Below, piece after piece: positions 32,700 to 45,059 of a DNA stretch of 64,000 nt. This stretch comes from Gyromitra esculenta (Eukaryota; Ascomycota; Pezizomycetes; Pezizales; Discinaceae), in assembly GCA_038503075.1 (NCBI GenBank), contig JBCAML010000001.1:3038001-3102000 (forward strand), read 5' to 3'. The notes below the pieces were generated by a model, which searched no databases, was not told the DNA's origin, and was given only the letters and a program-made list of their open reading frames with translations. The stretch's first letter is position 1; each line of letters opens with the position of its first letter. The translations under genes and the position numbers were made by a program.

Positions 32700-35600
32700 T
32701 CACACTTCCCTCTCACTATCTCTCTCAGATTCTCCTTCTCTATGTCTCTCCCTCCCTCTTTCCTTCTCCTTATCGTTTGTTCTGTCATTTTGCTTCTCTG
32801 TCTGTCGCTCCCGTTCCCGTTCCTTTTCTTTCTCTCTCTCTCTCTCTCTGCCCTTTGAACTCAGTTTCTTCACCTCTCTCAGGATATCCTTAACATCCTT
32901 CATGCCTTCTTCCAGCGTACCAATTCTTGCTAGAACCAGTCTACCAAGTATATCGTTACCAACGCCACCCCCTCTTCCGGCTGCCATTGCCATCTGAGTT
33001 GCGAAACTTGATGGAACCATTACGATATCGTCTTGATGAGCAAGATCCTCCATTGTCTCTGAATTTCTTCTCCGTTCTTCATGATCATTTATCAGAGTAA
33101 AGTCTTCCAGATTCGAAGTGGACTGGAAGTGTTTACGCGAAGGAAGGACTGGGCGAGGTCGACTCGCGGTTTGTGGTCTTGATGAGCGTGGAGTTTTTTT
33201 CCCTGAAGAGTTCTCGCCTGGTGTGCCCGTGCCCTGGCCTGACCGCTGGCTTGCTTTCCGCGACATTGGAATGGCTTGAAGCCTTTTAATAGCTAAGTCG
33301 TCTTCAGAGGATTGTAATGGCGGAGGGGTATATAGAATAGTTGTCGAGGTGTTTGCCCGGGTGTGTTTTTTTGGGCGAGGAGAACTACTGTGTTTGCTAA
33401 ACTCGAGGCTTCTAGGCCTGGACGGTGTCAGGGTTTTCCGTGGGCTAGATGATATCTCGACTTTTAGTAGCCCTGCCTCAGGATTCTCCGTATCCTCATT
33501 CCTTTCTTCTTCTTCTTCAGAATTTTCCTCGTTATCCGCATCACCTTCCGTCATTGTTTCGGCAAGAGCCGCTCCCTCTAATTGGTACCGAGATCTAACA
33601 TCTCCTTTAAATTCCTCCGGGTCAGAAATTACAGATCTCGATGCATCCGTGAAGTATCTCGTATTTAGACCCTCCTTTACTCGCATGCCTTCGATGGCCC
33701 CATAGCTTTCTCTTCTTGGGAGGCCACGCCTCCCCCTTACCAAAGCGCGTCTTCTAGTAGCAAAGCCCCCCTCGATGTCAGTAGTCAGCGAGCCAGTTGA
33801 TGACAAAACTCCTTTCATCCACGAATCTACCACTCCTCCAGTTCCGACACTCCGCACATCTGCTTTACTCGTGCGCATCGCCATCGAGCCTTTATAGGGG
33901 TTTCGGAAAACTTCGTCTAATGCCGCTTCTTGATGCTGGCTACCAATAACTGAACCACCGCGGAATCTCCTTGAGCCGGCATCTAAGCGGTCCACAAAAG
34001 CTGGAACTAGCGGGAGGATACTCTCCTCTAAGAATGTACTGTTCTGGTCAAATATTACGCTTCGCAGGGCTGTTCGCTCGTAGAGAAAAATAAAGACCAA
34101 GATAGGGAAGTGAGTGATTTTGATGGCTGTCCGATTTAATTTGACAAATTGTCGAAAAGGGACGAAAAACCGCAAAGGATGAAGGATCCATGCTAAAAGA
34201 TTGAGTGGTGCTGTATATGAGAACAGACTATCTGACTTGACGAGTGAAAGTGTATTCACAGCAACGAGAAACTGGTGTTCTGCGCGAACAATTTGCTTAG
34301 TAGATCTTCATCCATTCGTAATGCTCGTATTAAAATCATACCTTCTTGTGAATTAGCAGCTACAGCAGCGAATGAGTTGGTGAGGACCGTAATGAGGATT
34401 GTGACAATCAAAAAATGACAGATAATCAAAAATGCTGTGAGCAAAATCCTGCCAAGGGGCTATACAACTTGATTAGTATGGCGATAGCTACAACAGTGAG
34501 AATACTCACATTATACTTTTCCCAGACTTCCCACGCCTAACAGATTGTAAGTATTTGTCGAATGGAGAGCATAGACAAACATACCGCCGGCGTGAACCCC
34601 ATCAAAATCTGAAACAAGGCATATCTGGTACCCGAGTGATTAGTTATGATAAATTATGGGAATAGAACATCCACTCCCACGTACGAGACATCTTTTGCTG
34701 AATAAGACTCCCTTGCAAAAGCGAGTGTGAATGCCACAAAAAACCCTGAGCAAGATATCAGAATCAAGACTAGCAAAGCAACCATGTCTACCGCCATTAT
34801 TTTAAACGCGATGATAAGCTGGCTGAAATATCTATAGTGGTCACTTTTTGAATAGAAGAGATGAATGTTAGTCCGGAGAGCGATAAAAAATCGGGTGAGG
34901 TACTTGTGCGGGATAGTGTGACGCCATCTGGGGGGGGGAGGCAGTCCTACAGAACGGAAAAAATTCTTGGAAACAAAAAAACAGCGCATGACGCGAGAAT
35001 ATCATAACTCCAGTTTGTGATACGTTTCTCATTGTCAGGTGCAACGAAGCCAACTATCCGCAAGACATAAAAACTTAAAATCAAAAATGTGGTTAGTACG
35101 AAAAACGTTTCAAATACTCGCAGTTGGGGAAACTAACGCCATAAATAATAGGTATATACCCATGTCGAAGGAATTCCACAGAGATATGAAATAAAGCGAA
35201 ACCCCAGCTTCAGTGAACCCTGCAATCTCGTCCTATAGCCGACCTCTTAGTATCTATATATCGCAAGTGTTCCTTATGCCCGGCTTAATTACCATCATGA
35301 ATCCAAAAGACCAGATCCAAAAGACAACTTCAAGAATAGTGATTTCATAGGATCTCTGTGCCAAAACTGTGATGTATCTGTCGGTAAAGTCAGTTTTGTA
35401 AAACCCCGTGGGAGTGTATCATGCCAACACACAAGAGTAGTAAGATTGCAAGAGACACCGTTGATGTAATGTGCTTATATCGTGGAACTCTCAGTCTAGA
35501 AAGTTTAAACAGACTCGCATCGCGAGCATCATACAAGGTAGCAGATTTTCGAAATGGCATCAGATCTGTCATTATATCTATAGAGTATCGACGTGTATCT

Positions 35601-36614
35601 TTCACTCGATGTAGGTGGTCTAAGGCGGAATGAAACACAATCTTTCCAGTCCAAATGGCCTCAAGTTGCTGGACTACTGATGGATGTGAAAGAAACTTCT
35701 TGGCCTATAAGCATAGCTTAGTTACAAAACTGAAATTGATTCCACGAGCATTGCTTGTGGTAATAGCGATTTTGCTAGAGTTCAATTAAATAGAATCAAA
35801 AACAGGATACATACTTCGGCACGGATGGAAATCTCCAACGCTGAAATTCTACTCGCTCGCTGTTGTAACCTAGGAGGTGTAGGAGCAAACGAAATGTGAC
35901 CATTCACAGGGGTTAAGGTAGCTGGTATTCCCTGTAACGGATAGAAATCATAGCTCAGGGCATCAATCTACGGGTGATAGATTAGCGCTACGGCTCCAAA
36001 ACATACCCCTGTATCTATTCTTACCAGATCTCTAGATGAAAATTCTCGAATGAGCTTCATTGCCAACAGCTCCGCCAATAATGCCCGCGTCTTTGAGACC
36101 GAAGCGTTTCCGGGGTTCTCGTGCGCTTCTTTTCGAAATTGGAGGCAATTGGCCAGAAGGCTGTAGAGAACACCCTTCGAAACCTTCTCCGGTCCCCTAA
36201 GCAGCGAACTAAGAATTGGCTTCACTAGAAAGCTTGAAACTTGAGGCGATCGTAGTTGGTCCCATGTCAGGGTTGTATCTACGCGAGCGACAATATCTGA
36301 GCGAATAGAACGGACCAAGGTGTAAACTGGTATCGAGTCTATGCGTAAATAGCAGCGGATATTAGTTGAAAGCTTCTCCTGAAGGAAAGGTTTAAAAAGC
36401 GGTATTTACCAAGCTGAGCAGCCGAGAAGATGGGGAGTAGTGGGGTATTCTCGCTATCATTCGCATCCGAAGTCTCTTCCGACGAAGACTGTGAATCGGC
36501 TGTGCTCTCTTCATGTTGCTGGAAATAGTCACTCCTCTGGTCCTCATAAGCAGAGGAAAAAGGCGAATGCTCTGTTCGTTGTTTTCTTTTCGAGCGTAAT
36601 AACGATGACAGCAT
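32700..36614 (-). CDS. YVC1: Vacuolar TRP-type cation channel, Yvc1 family
   Basis: Calcium-permeable channel of the vacuolar membrane, releasing stored Ca2+ on osmotic or other stress. Twelve exons (36614-36410, 36338-36025, 35967-35815, 35704-35433, 35377-35293, 35232-35138, 35073-34951, 34843-34685, 34624-34585, 34536-34510, 34459-34342, 34279-32700) close in frame to 1056 residues, as usual for filamentous fungi. Signature parts: TPLLPIFSAAQLD near the N terminus; LTWDQLRSPQVS; KTRALLAELLAMKL; SLFKLSRLRVPRY before the first membrane helix; SGFFVAFTLAF; the pore region YALFQILMGFTPAVWEKW-like; ILITVLTNSFAAVAANSQEE; and YTAPLNLLAWILHPLRFF..FRQFVKLNR. The long cytosolic tail is disordered and ends in Arg/Glu/Lys dipeptide repeats coded by a CT-rich tract (about 32700-32870). 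Confidence 0.93.
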
Positions 36615-39600
36615 CGTGTTAGCAAATATTGTTTTTAGTTAAGACTCAGTGAGACCAGGGGAAGTATCCCTCTTATCCCTCACAAGCGAGCTGCAATACA
36701 GCTTATCTTGAGCTTGTGGATAATTTTTGGTCTACTCAGCACCATAAGCTGTTGCTTCATCCCACACGCCGCAGCGCCGCATTCTGAAACCGGACATCTA
36801 AGGTCCATGGTAACTGTAAATTACACCACCCCACGCCTCGGTTTCAATCTTTATCTAGTACAAACATGATAACAGTGTATTTTTCCATGGGCTATCGCAA
36901 CATACAGGCGCTCCAACTTTGGGCAGTGCTGTCAGCCTCTCATCCACCTGGTCTTGATATACCCGTATATCCCGCCTTTCTGATTGCCCCCTTTGTCCTA
37001 TTTTGCTTTTGAGGGATCGACTTCCTTGCAAGTTTTTGGCCCTTCAAAAACCCTCCTTAATTTACATGTACTTTTCCTAAGCTAGGCTCCAACATGTGTT
37101 GTACCTTTCCTTCTGAGCCTCTTATGCCTTTTTGCGCGCTTATAGTCTTCCCAGCACTTTAGAGATCAGCAACTAGTCTTTCCAAAGTTAAACGAGGGAG
37201 AGGGATTTTTTTTAAGTTTTCCTAGAGACTTCGGAGGAATTCCAGCTACCGTAGTATTTGGTGAATTTCGTTCCGGTGCTAGTAGGTAAAGCATGCATAG
37301 GATATGTTGACTTTCCATGATTTTCCGCCAAAAGCACTCCAGCAGCATTACAAACGTAGAGTATTAACAGATTATATGCATGTCTTACCTACTAGCGCCG
37401 GAACGAATTTCACCAAATACTACGGTATTCAGCGGCCTGTCAATTGATACAGGAAGGCTATGCTTAGATTGGTATACTATCCTGCAATGGAAAGCAAATA
37501 ACTCAACCTCCTCACATGCCCCATGATGCAGTGAGATTCGGTGCCTGGATCCGTCGGGTTGTTTTTAGGGTGGACTGTCTAGAATAGGTTTGATATGATC
37601 CTAAAATCTAGAACTTCGCTGGGTGTTATCAGTAATATAAATGTAGTTTACTCTACTTAGGTTGCGGGAATATATATGACAGTGGTGATGAAGGCGGTGG
37701 TACCTGTATCTCAACCACATGTACTCCATAACATGCAGGGAGTTCTGGTTCCTACACGAGCCTAGGTATATCCGCGTTATACCTCTGCTTCAACTTCGTG
37801 CTTACATTAACTCTTTTGGAGGATAAATTCGCCAATATTTCGCTCAATGGATTGAACATGTGCACTTCCACATTCTTAATGATCCTCCCGCACCCCGGGG
37901 TACCAACACAGCACTGAAAATCCATACTCTATCAACTCAGAACACTCGGGAGCTGTCGGGGCTAATTTTCGCAAGCCTCCAAAATTAGCAGAGAAACGAT
38001 CACCCTCAACTTTTCGATCCAAACTTTCTGCACCAGCCCCACGCTACAAAACCAGTCATACCCGCCGTCAAGATCTGACTGAATAAAGCACACCTACTCT
38101 AGGGAGATAGGATGTCGGTGGCTTTTTCTCACTTCTTTCTCTAGAATGTCTTACGTTAGCTATGCTACTAAAAATATTTCGCTATGGGCTAAAATCCGGT
38201 ATTTAAAATACCGGCATTCCAGATCCAGGATCTCTAGTATATTAATGGGTTAGGTTTACTTGAACTAGATACAAACTACAAAGCTACCTGTTACACCCCG
38301 AAGACAACGATGATCTGCTTCGGCAGACCACTGAAGTTGACTGGACTAGCATTCATAAATCTCTCGCTAAAACTTTTCTTGTTAGACTTTAGGAGTAATT
38401 GTTATCGTCTGTCTAAACCCTCATGGTTCTATGCCCAGAGCGCGATGCATAGACTTGCCAATATCTTCTTCGGATCTACGGGGCCACTACATGAGATCCT
38501 TGCAGCACAGTATTTACCGAAGTTTCGAACCTGTGATCCACCTGGTTTCGGAGGGCTTCGTCCGAAGCCTCTTTCGCCTTCGCAAATCTCCCCCAAAACA
38601 ATTTTATAGGGTTTTTGTGCAACCAACACATCAACGCTCCGGACGTCTGTTTCGAAATCAGCGGGGTTGGGCAGTTTTAAAACTTCCAAGTTCTAGTTTT
38701 CGGGATCGTCCCATCGCGCCATGGTTTTACAAGCACTCAAGATAAGGAACCCCAATGGCTTCGGGCCCACCCGGTTTTACCGTCACTAAAAAAATCAATA
38801 CCACTCGGCATTGACCGTTACCACTTAGATAATACAAGTATCTGGATCTGGATGAGAGGATTAATTATTTTCGTTTTTTAGTTGGCTTACCAAAACTATT
38901 TAGCAGGAATATCACAAGTAAACTATAGTGATCATGATACTTACAGAGCAAAATCTCACTTGCGTCACGTAAAGATCTTCGGAGGGGGAAAGGAAGAAGA
39001 GGATTGAATATCCTCCGCAGAAATAATCCCGAAAATATCCTGGGGCCTAGCGCTTAGGGGATTGAAGCTCTCTTGATAAGATAAAAACAAAGAATGACGA
39101 TCATGAGGTGTGGGGGGTGATATGTAAGACATTGTAAGTTGAACCAGGCAAATCTAAAACTTCAACCTTATAGAAAGCTAAAGTAGTACCAGCCGGTTAT
39201 GTGTGACCAAATTTATGATTCTCGCCAGGCAAAAGCAAGCTAATACAGCCCCACAGTCAGGATATAAAAACAAGCAAAACAAAGAAAGGTTTATGCGTAA
39301 AAAGCTCCAAGCTACGTACGCATTTCAAAGCTATCGTTACTTTGGCAAGCTGTTCACCGCCGGGGACTCGGAACGACCTAGGATAGGGCACGTATCTACG
39401 GTAATCATATTGTTGATCTTCGGCTTAGGAGTCCGTGTCTCCTCGGTTCTAAGTCTCACTTTTACTTGGATAGTTCCTATGATATATCGAAATGAGCCTG
39501 GCCCTGTTTGTCAGAAACTTACGAGTATGAGTTTCGTCTGTGATAACCTTTCGTTGTGGCCCGACCCGTCTGTAGCGATCCATCTAGAATGGTAGTTTGA

Positions 39601-42041
39601 TGTAGGTACCTAGTCCCTTTACCTATTGTAGACTATGATGTTAGTGGCCGTAACTATAGACTCATAAGTCTTCGCTAATCTACTTGACCCATAGGGAAAA
39701 TCAATACAGTTGGAATGACGGAAAACGGACGAATGGGGCGGTGATTTGAACCATCTAAGTTCGCTTTCATGAAATCCAATTAGCCTAACATGTAAGAGCT
39801 TGAGGTTTTAACGGTTTTTGGAGGCCACGCAGGAGCTAATACTTACTACGGTAAAACCAGCAATCTTGTAAAGTTACTCTCACTCATTTAATAAGCAGCA
39901 CTCAATTCCTGTCTTCAGGCACCGCCAGTTTGTGTTTTAGTTATATAAAAATCCATTTTCGCCCCCGGCTAGCTCTGAAGTAGTTTTTGTGGACAGCTCC
40001 GAGATGCATTTAGTTTTCTATGGCCCTAAATCTTGAATTTTGTGTACATACATGTAGTCTTGAATTTCGCCGTAATATTTTGTCTACTATATAACTGTCC
40101 TCTGTTCATTTCCGTTGCCAGTACCTATTTTCATGCTTTAAATATCTTATTGCTACGAGCCGTACTATGGAACTAAACCTCATTACACAAACTGTGATAG
40201 GTAGATGGGACCCACCATGTACAGCCAGTAGAAATAGGCGGGGTAAAAAACGGCCAGCGACAGCACGAAGTAAAGGTGTTGTGGCTGGAGGACTAGGCGG
40301 GGGTTTTGTATTAAAGTTTGCTTGAATGATTTTAATGTAATAAAAATATTAAGATAGTAATATTATAACATGCAGTGGCCTTGTACTCAACTATGCTAGG
40401 CTCGTTTGTGTATTGTACTTTGATACAATACCAAAGAAGGGATCAGGTTGTAGCTGCAGCTGGTACCCTATGGACTGTAACATGAAATGTGCCAAATTTG
40501 TCGCAAAATTTGACGTGTCTTGAGTTTAATATCTCACAACCCCAAGGCCTTCTAAAAGTGACAGAAAATAAAATAAATAAAATTAGAGTCAGGAGAACAA
40601 GCCCATAGCCTTGAATTTATTGTAGGATAAGATACTACATAGTTATTTCTACTATTGCTAACCTAGGATTAATGTCAATCTTGGTTGCCATGTTCTCACA
40701 TATTTTTATGTACCTGTGTATATCATGTCACAGCCCTACTCAAAAACAGAAGTTTTCGCATTTTTGAGCTCAGATTCTAGCTACCTAGTTATTCATGATA
40801 AATACTAATAGATATGTTAGCCACTTGAATATCTTAGAATATTCAAATCACATGAGCAAGTCTCCGCTTAGGTACTAGTTGTGTTGTGAGCAAATTTATC
40901 AGAGGTGTTTGATACTCAAGAAATGCATTATCGTATATTTTATACACGTCTTGTAGCGTGATTTAAACATTAAGTAGAAAGAAGATATATAGAGGATTGA
41001 AATGATCCCAGTTTCAATACAATTGGATAGAATTTGGTGAAGTGGTTGAGGTTTCTTTGGAGGGTGACACTGTAGAGACTAGAAATATTACCTAAACTTA
41101 GTTATCCCATCGTCTGTAGAATCGTGTTTTCGGTTCACCGGTGTCCCTAATTCTTTTTGTAAACAGCAAAAAATGCTACTACACCACCACCAACTATAAA
41201 TTCGTTTAACCTTAGAGGCAAAGAGCATGAATAATAATCAGACTACCTACCTTTTAATTTCAATAATTTTGCAATTTTTTTCGGCTGCAAAATTTATGCT
41301 GGAACATGATGGCATTCTATGCTATGTCTACCTCAAAAGTATTCTGCTTTCTTGATGCTAAAACCTCTATTATTCTCTCAACTCTCAATTGATTTCTACG
41401 AATTTAGCCCTAGTCAGATTGTCTTTTTATACTCTACATTTAGATAGTGCAAAAAACAAAATATAGTCTTGTAAATGATGGTTAATTTTAAATACAAACT
41501 TGTTGCCCAAATCACCACACCAACCCAGGAATTTTGATCATAACACAATTAATATACGAGATAGAAACTTGCACACATGGCAGAATAGCTTTAGACATAT
41601 ACTAGAAACTTATTTGAAAGCCCCCTCATTATTAGAGGCTTAGAGGTTGAAAGGAAATTAAAAGAAGTGAGAAAAGTAGGCATTTTCGATCAAAATTAGA
41701 GCCCATGACTGTATATACACCAAAAATATATTTCAGAATATGGCAATGGGCTTACTCGCCAGTCTCTGTTACAGACCATGGGATAGTAGCTACATGTAAG
41801 TTTCATAGCCGAAAATATTCACTAAAACCCTAAAAAAAAGTAAATAATTCCTCGGCATCTAAGTATTAATATATGGATCAGAGAAGAGGGGCATAGGGAG
41901 GTGTATGATGTTGCTACTCCCACTTTCTAAACAGAGTCGAAAAAATGCGCCAAATTTGGTTCTCTTACCAGTATATTATTCATAGATACAAATTTTAGAC
42001 ATCATAGATCGATTCTCCCTAATTCGGTGTTAGTCACCCCA
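36615..42041. other. 5.4-kb gene-poor AT-rich region
   Basis: No gene I can support. The longest ORF is plus 39203-39595 (130 codons, one possible membrane helix near residues 66-90), with no recognised family. Overlapping ORFs at 38310-38745 in both strands look like chance. A long inverted repeat lies at 37248-37426, and a 19-bp near-perfect palindrome (CCGGTATTTAAAATACCGG) near 38196. From about 39600 to 42000 the sequence is strongly AT-rich with no repeat ends seen; it may be decayed transposon sequence. Confidence 0.5.
37248..37426. repeat. Long inverted repeat (52-bp arms)
   Basis: The left arm (37248-37299) begins ACCGTAGTATTTGGTG and runs to GGTAAAGCATGCATA; the right arm (37375-37426) is its inverted copy with about four mismatches, separated by 75 bp. 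A transcript would form a strong hairpin. No target duplication is evident, and there is no ORF spanning it. Confidence 0.7.
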
Positions 42042-42448
42042 TTTCACGGATAGAATCGGGTAATGGGTTAGGATAAAGTTATTGGTTGTCGCGGGCTATT
42101 CTTTTATGATGTTTTTGTTGTTCGGCTATGTTTCGGTTAGGAGTCAAAGTATAGGAAAAGCGGGGTATTTAAGGAATGGGTTTTTGGTCGTTTGTGTTTT
42201 TCCCTTTTCTTTCCTTAAGCAACGTTCTCGTTTCACTTCTACTGTATTCATTTAAATACCATCTCGGTTCTACCTCAGAACCCTCGCTGTCGCTGTTCTC
42301 ACCTTTACACTTAATTCGCCTTGAGTTAGACCCCACTGTAGAACCTGTAGAAATCACGCACTCTTCAAAACATGTTGGTTTCTCGTTTAAGTAGTACTGC
42401 TTACCTTCAGGGATACTGAAGGGCTTAATGAGAGGCTGAACCATGAGA
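42042..42448 (+). repeat. E2 5' LTR
   Basis: 407 bp, TTTCACGG to CATGAGA. TATTTAA lies near 42166-42172, the self-primer AAGCAACGT at 42217-42225, and a hairpin GGTTCT/AGAACC at 42266-42282. The matching primer site ACGTTGCTT is at 42451-42459, just after the LTR. Confidence 0.88.
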
Positions 42449-42571
42449 TTACGTTGCTTCCTCCTCTACACCTTCTACTTGCAAAGCCCTTTGTTTTATG
42501 GAACTCATTGTCTGAATTCACCAATCCATTTTGCAAGTTTTCCCCTGCCTAACGCCGCGAAGACCCCAAAC

Positions 42572-42982
42572 TTTCACGGATGGTTGCTTTGGTTAGTTCG
42601 CGAGGTATAGAGGTATGAGGTCGCTATGTTGTGTTGTTGTTCTTTGTGTTTCTTTAGGTTTCCATTACAATGAGTCAAGTCTTTGTCATCGAACGAGTTG
42701 GAATGTGGTATATAAGCGAAGGGATTTCCCCTTTTGTTGTACTTTTCCTTCTTCTTTCCTTAAGCAACGTCTTCTATCGTACACTCTTGTATTTTACAAT
42801 ACAAACCTCGGTTACCCCTCGTAACCTTACGCTGTCGCCACTCTCAAGTCCTCTATACTTGAGCACCTCATAGAGCCTGTGGAACTTTGTAAAACACTCT
42901 CGTCGCTTAGTTTTCTATTCAAGTAGCACTGCTCATCTCGGGGGATACCTGAGAGCTTGACGGAAAACCTCGCCCCTTGAGA
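42572..42982 (+). mobile_element. Solo LTR, family 1 type b, in the E2 leader
   Basis: 411 bp, TTTCACGG to CTTGAGA, perfect CAAAC duplication (42567-42571 and 42983-42987). It has a TATATAAG box near 42709 and a hairpin GGTTAC/GTAACC around CCCTC at 42810-42826. It sits between the E2 primer site and gag. Confidence 0.88.
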
Positions 42983-43529
42983 CAAACTCTCACCGAGATC
43001 ACCCCTGAGTGGCTCGACCAACATTACCTGCGCACCAACTCTCTCCCAAGGAAAGAACCAAGATCATGAGCTCACCTGCTCCTGCTGGTCCTTCTACCGA
43101 AGGAGCCGCTGTCTCTGCCCAACGTTTCCCCACTAGAGAAACCTTCGCCCAAGCCATGAGAGAAGACCCCCTTGAGCTATACAATCAGCTCCGGGATCTT
43201 AACCAGGCCCTAGAAGACCAAATCGATGCCCTCCAAGAAAGCGAGCGAGAGACAGAGATCAAACTCGGCACTGCTCAAATCCAGACGGAAAACCCCACAC
43301 GTCACGCTGCAGAACAGGACTGACGAGTGACAGAAGCAGCAAGCCTAATTGCTAGATTACGACAAGAGCGAAATGAAGCTCGCTCCAACAACCAAGCACT
43401 CCCAGCTCCACCCAATCTCACTGCCACCCCACCTCTGCAGACAAACTCCCACCGTTCAGAACGAATGCCAGATCCGGAAAAATTTGACGGATCCAGAGCA
43501 AAACTCCCAGGCTTCGTACTGCAACTGCG

Positions 43530-43935
43530 TTTCATGGATGGTTGTTTCATTAGTTAGTTAGGTACATGGGAACATGGTTGCTATGTCTTGTTATTGTTCT
43601 TTGTGTTTCTTTGGATTTCCATTGCAATGAGTCATGCGTGTGTCATTGAAAGAGATGGAATTCTGGTATATAAGTGAAGGGAATTCCCCTCTTGTTGTAC
43701 TTTACTTTCTTCTTTCTTTAAGCAACGTCTTCTATTGTATTCTCGTTGTACCTCACAATACAACCCTGGATTACACCTCGTAATCTTTCTCTGTCGCTGT
43801 CTTCAAGTCATCATAACTTGAACCTTTTGTAGAGCCTGTAGAAACTCCGTACATACTCTCGTTGTTAGTTTCTCATCCAAGTAGCACTGCTCATCTCGGG
43901 GGATACCTGAGAGCTTGACGAGAACCTCGCCCAGA
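43530..43935 (+). mobile_element. Solo LTR, family 1 type b, in E2 gag
   Basis: Starts TTTCATGG at 43530; the last bases are damaged (expected CTTGAGA, present only as AGA near 43933-43935). No target duplication remains, and about 20 gag codons are missing on the right side, so a deletion followed insertion. Hairpin GATTAC/GTAATC around ACCTC at 43769-43785. Confidence 0.75.
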
Positions 43936-44217
43936 GGCACGCGCGTCAACCATCAACCGTTTAGAAGGAGCAGCTTTGGAACAAGTCCGCCATACCGTTC
44001 TTCCCTCCGGCCTTACTACATGAACCAGTGCAGAACAAGTCATCACCGCCCTGGAGACGGCTTTCGGAGACCCAGACCCAACCGGCACTGCTCGACGAGA
44101 ACTGCATCAGCTCCGCCAGGGAAAACGAGACTTCTCGGCGTACCTAGCCGACTTCCAGAGGATCATGGGACAACTCAACTTCGATGAAAACTCGAAGATG
44201 GATGCCCTAGAACACGG

Positions 44218-44647
44218 TGTGGTGGGGCGCGAGGTTGCAGGCGTGGTAGGGAGGCGATGTCACGTGGGTTGTCACGTGATATGGGTTAGGGTATCGAGGC
44301 GGTAGTGGGGGAGTATGTATATCTTTGGCAGGGGCTTGGCTCTTGCACGTCATCCATCACCATACCACTATTATTCTGTATACCATTTTTTCTATATACT
44401 ACTCTCAACTCTATATACGGATGTATACTATTACTCAGCCTGCTCCTTTGGTGAGCTATTCGGGGGCCTTTGCCCCCCCCCCACCGCTGAGCGAGTTTCG
44501 CACGTCGCTCGCAGGCTCCACTGGTGGTACGCCCCTAGGAAAGGCCTACCTGGTGAGAGTCCGCGTCAACGCGTCCTCCTGCCGCGAAGAGGGAAGCGAT
44601 GTCAGATCTCAAGGTTACTGATAGGGCGCCCCTACCGCCTGCCCACA
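44218..44647 (+). mobile_element. Unrelated 430-bp insert in E2 gag, possible solo LTR of a third family
   Basis: Interrupts gag between the codons for EHG and MSEEL. It begins TGTGGTGGGG and ends GCCCACA, so its ends are short inverted repeats of TG..CA type, and it contains two CACGTG-containing motifs near 44262-44278. There is no similarity to families 1 or 2 and no coding region. A clean target duplication is not visible (only GGT is shared), so the LTR label is tentative. Confidence 0.5.
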
Positions 44648-45059
44648 GTGGTATGTCAGAGGAACTCAAAGAAGCCATGGTCTTTGCCACCGCTGTCCCT
44701 GTTACTCTCAGTGAGATGATTATCACCCTTACCCCCCTTGATAACCGTATCAGAGCTCGTAAGGCAGAAAAACGAGGCAGCACACGGGAAACCATGGGAC
44801 AATTCAGTTCCCAAACAACGACCCCCTTTGTTCCGGCCTCATCTTTTTTACCAGGAGGCCTTGCTTCTATGGACCTCTCTTTCGGCCGCACTAGCAACAT
44901 TTCTCACCCCCCTCAAGACCAACGGTATACGATAGTTTACGGAAGAAGGAAACTTTCGGAGGAAAAAAAACAGTGGCTCAGCTCCATTGGAAAATGTATG
45001 TTTTGTGCCGCCCCCGACCACTCCTACGCCAACTGCCCCTCTGCTCCAAAAAAACCCAC

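Noticed and set aside
32686..32997. Plus ORF rich in Ser/Leu
   Set aside because: It is the antisense of the CT-rich tract coding for the YVC1 tail; low complexity explains its openness.
37248..37426. CRISPR-like array
   Set aside because: It is a single inverted pair, not a series of direct repeats with spacers; no array exists in this eukaryotic window.
38310..38745. Three overlapping ORFs on both strands
   Set aside because: They overlap in several frames, have no recognisable domain, and no splice extension was found.
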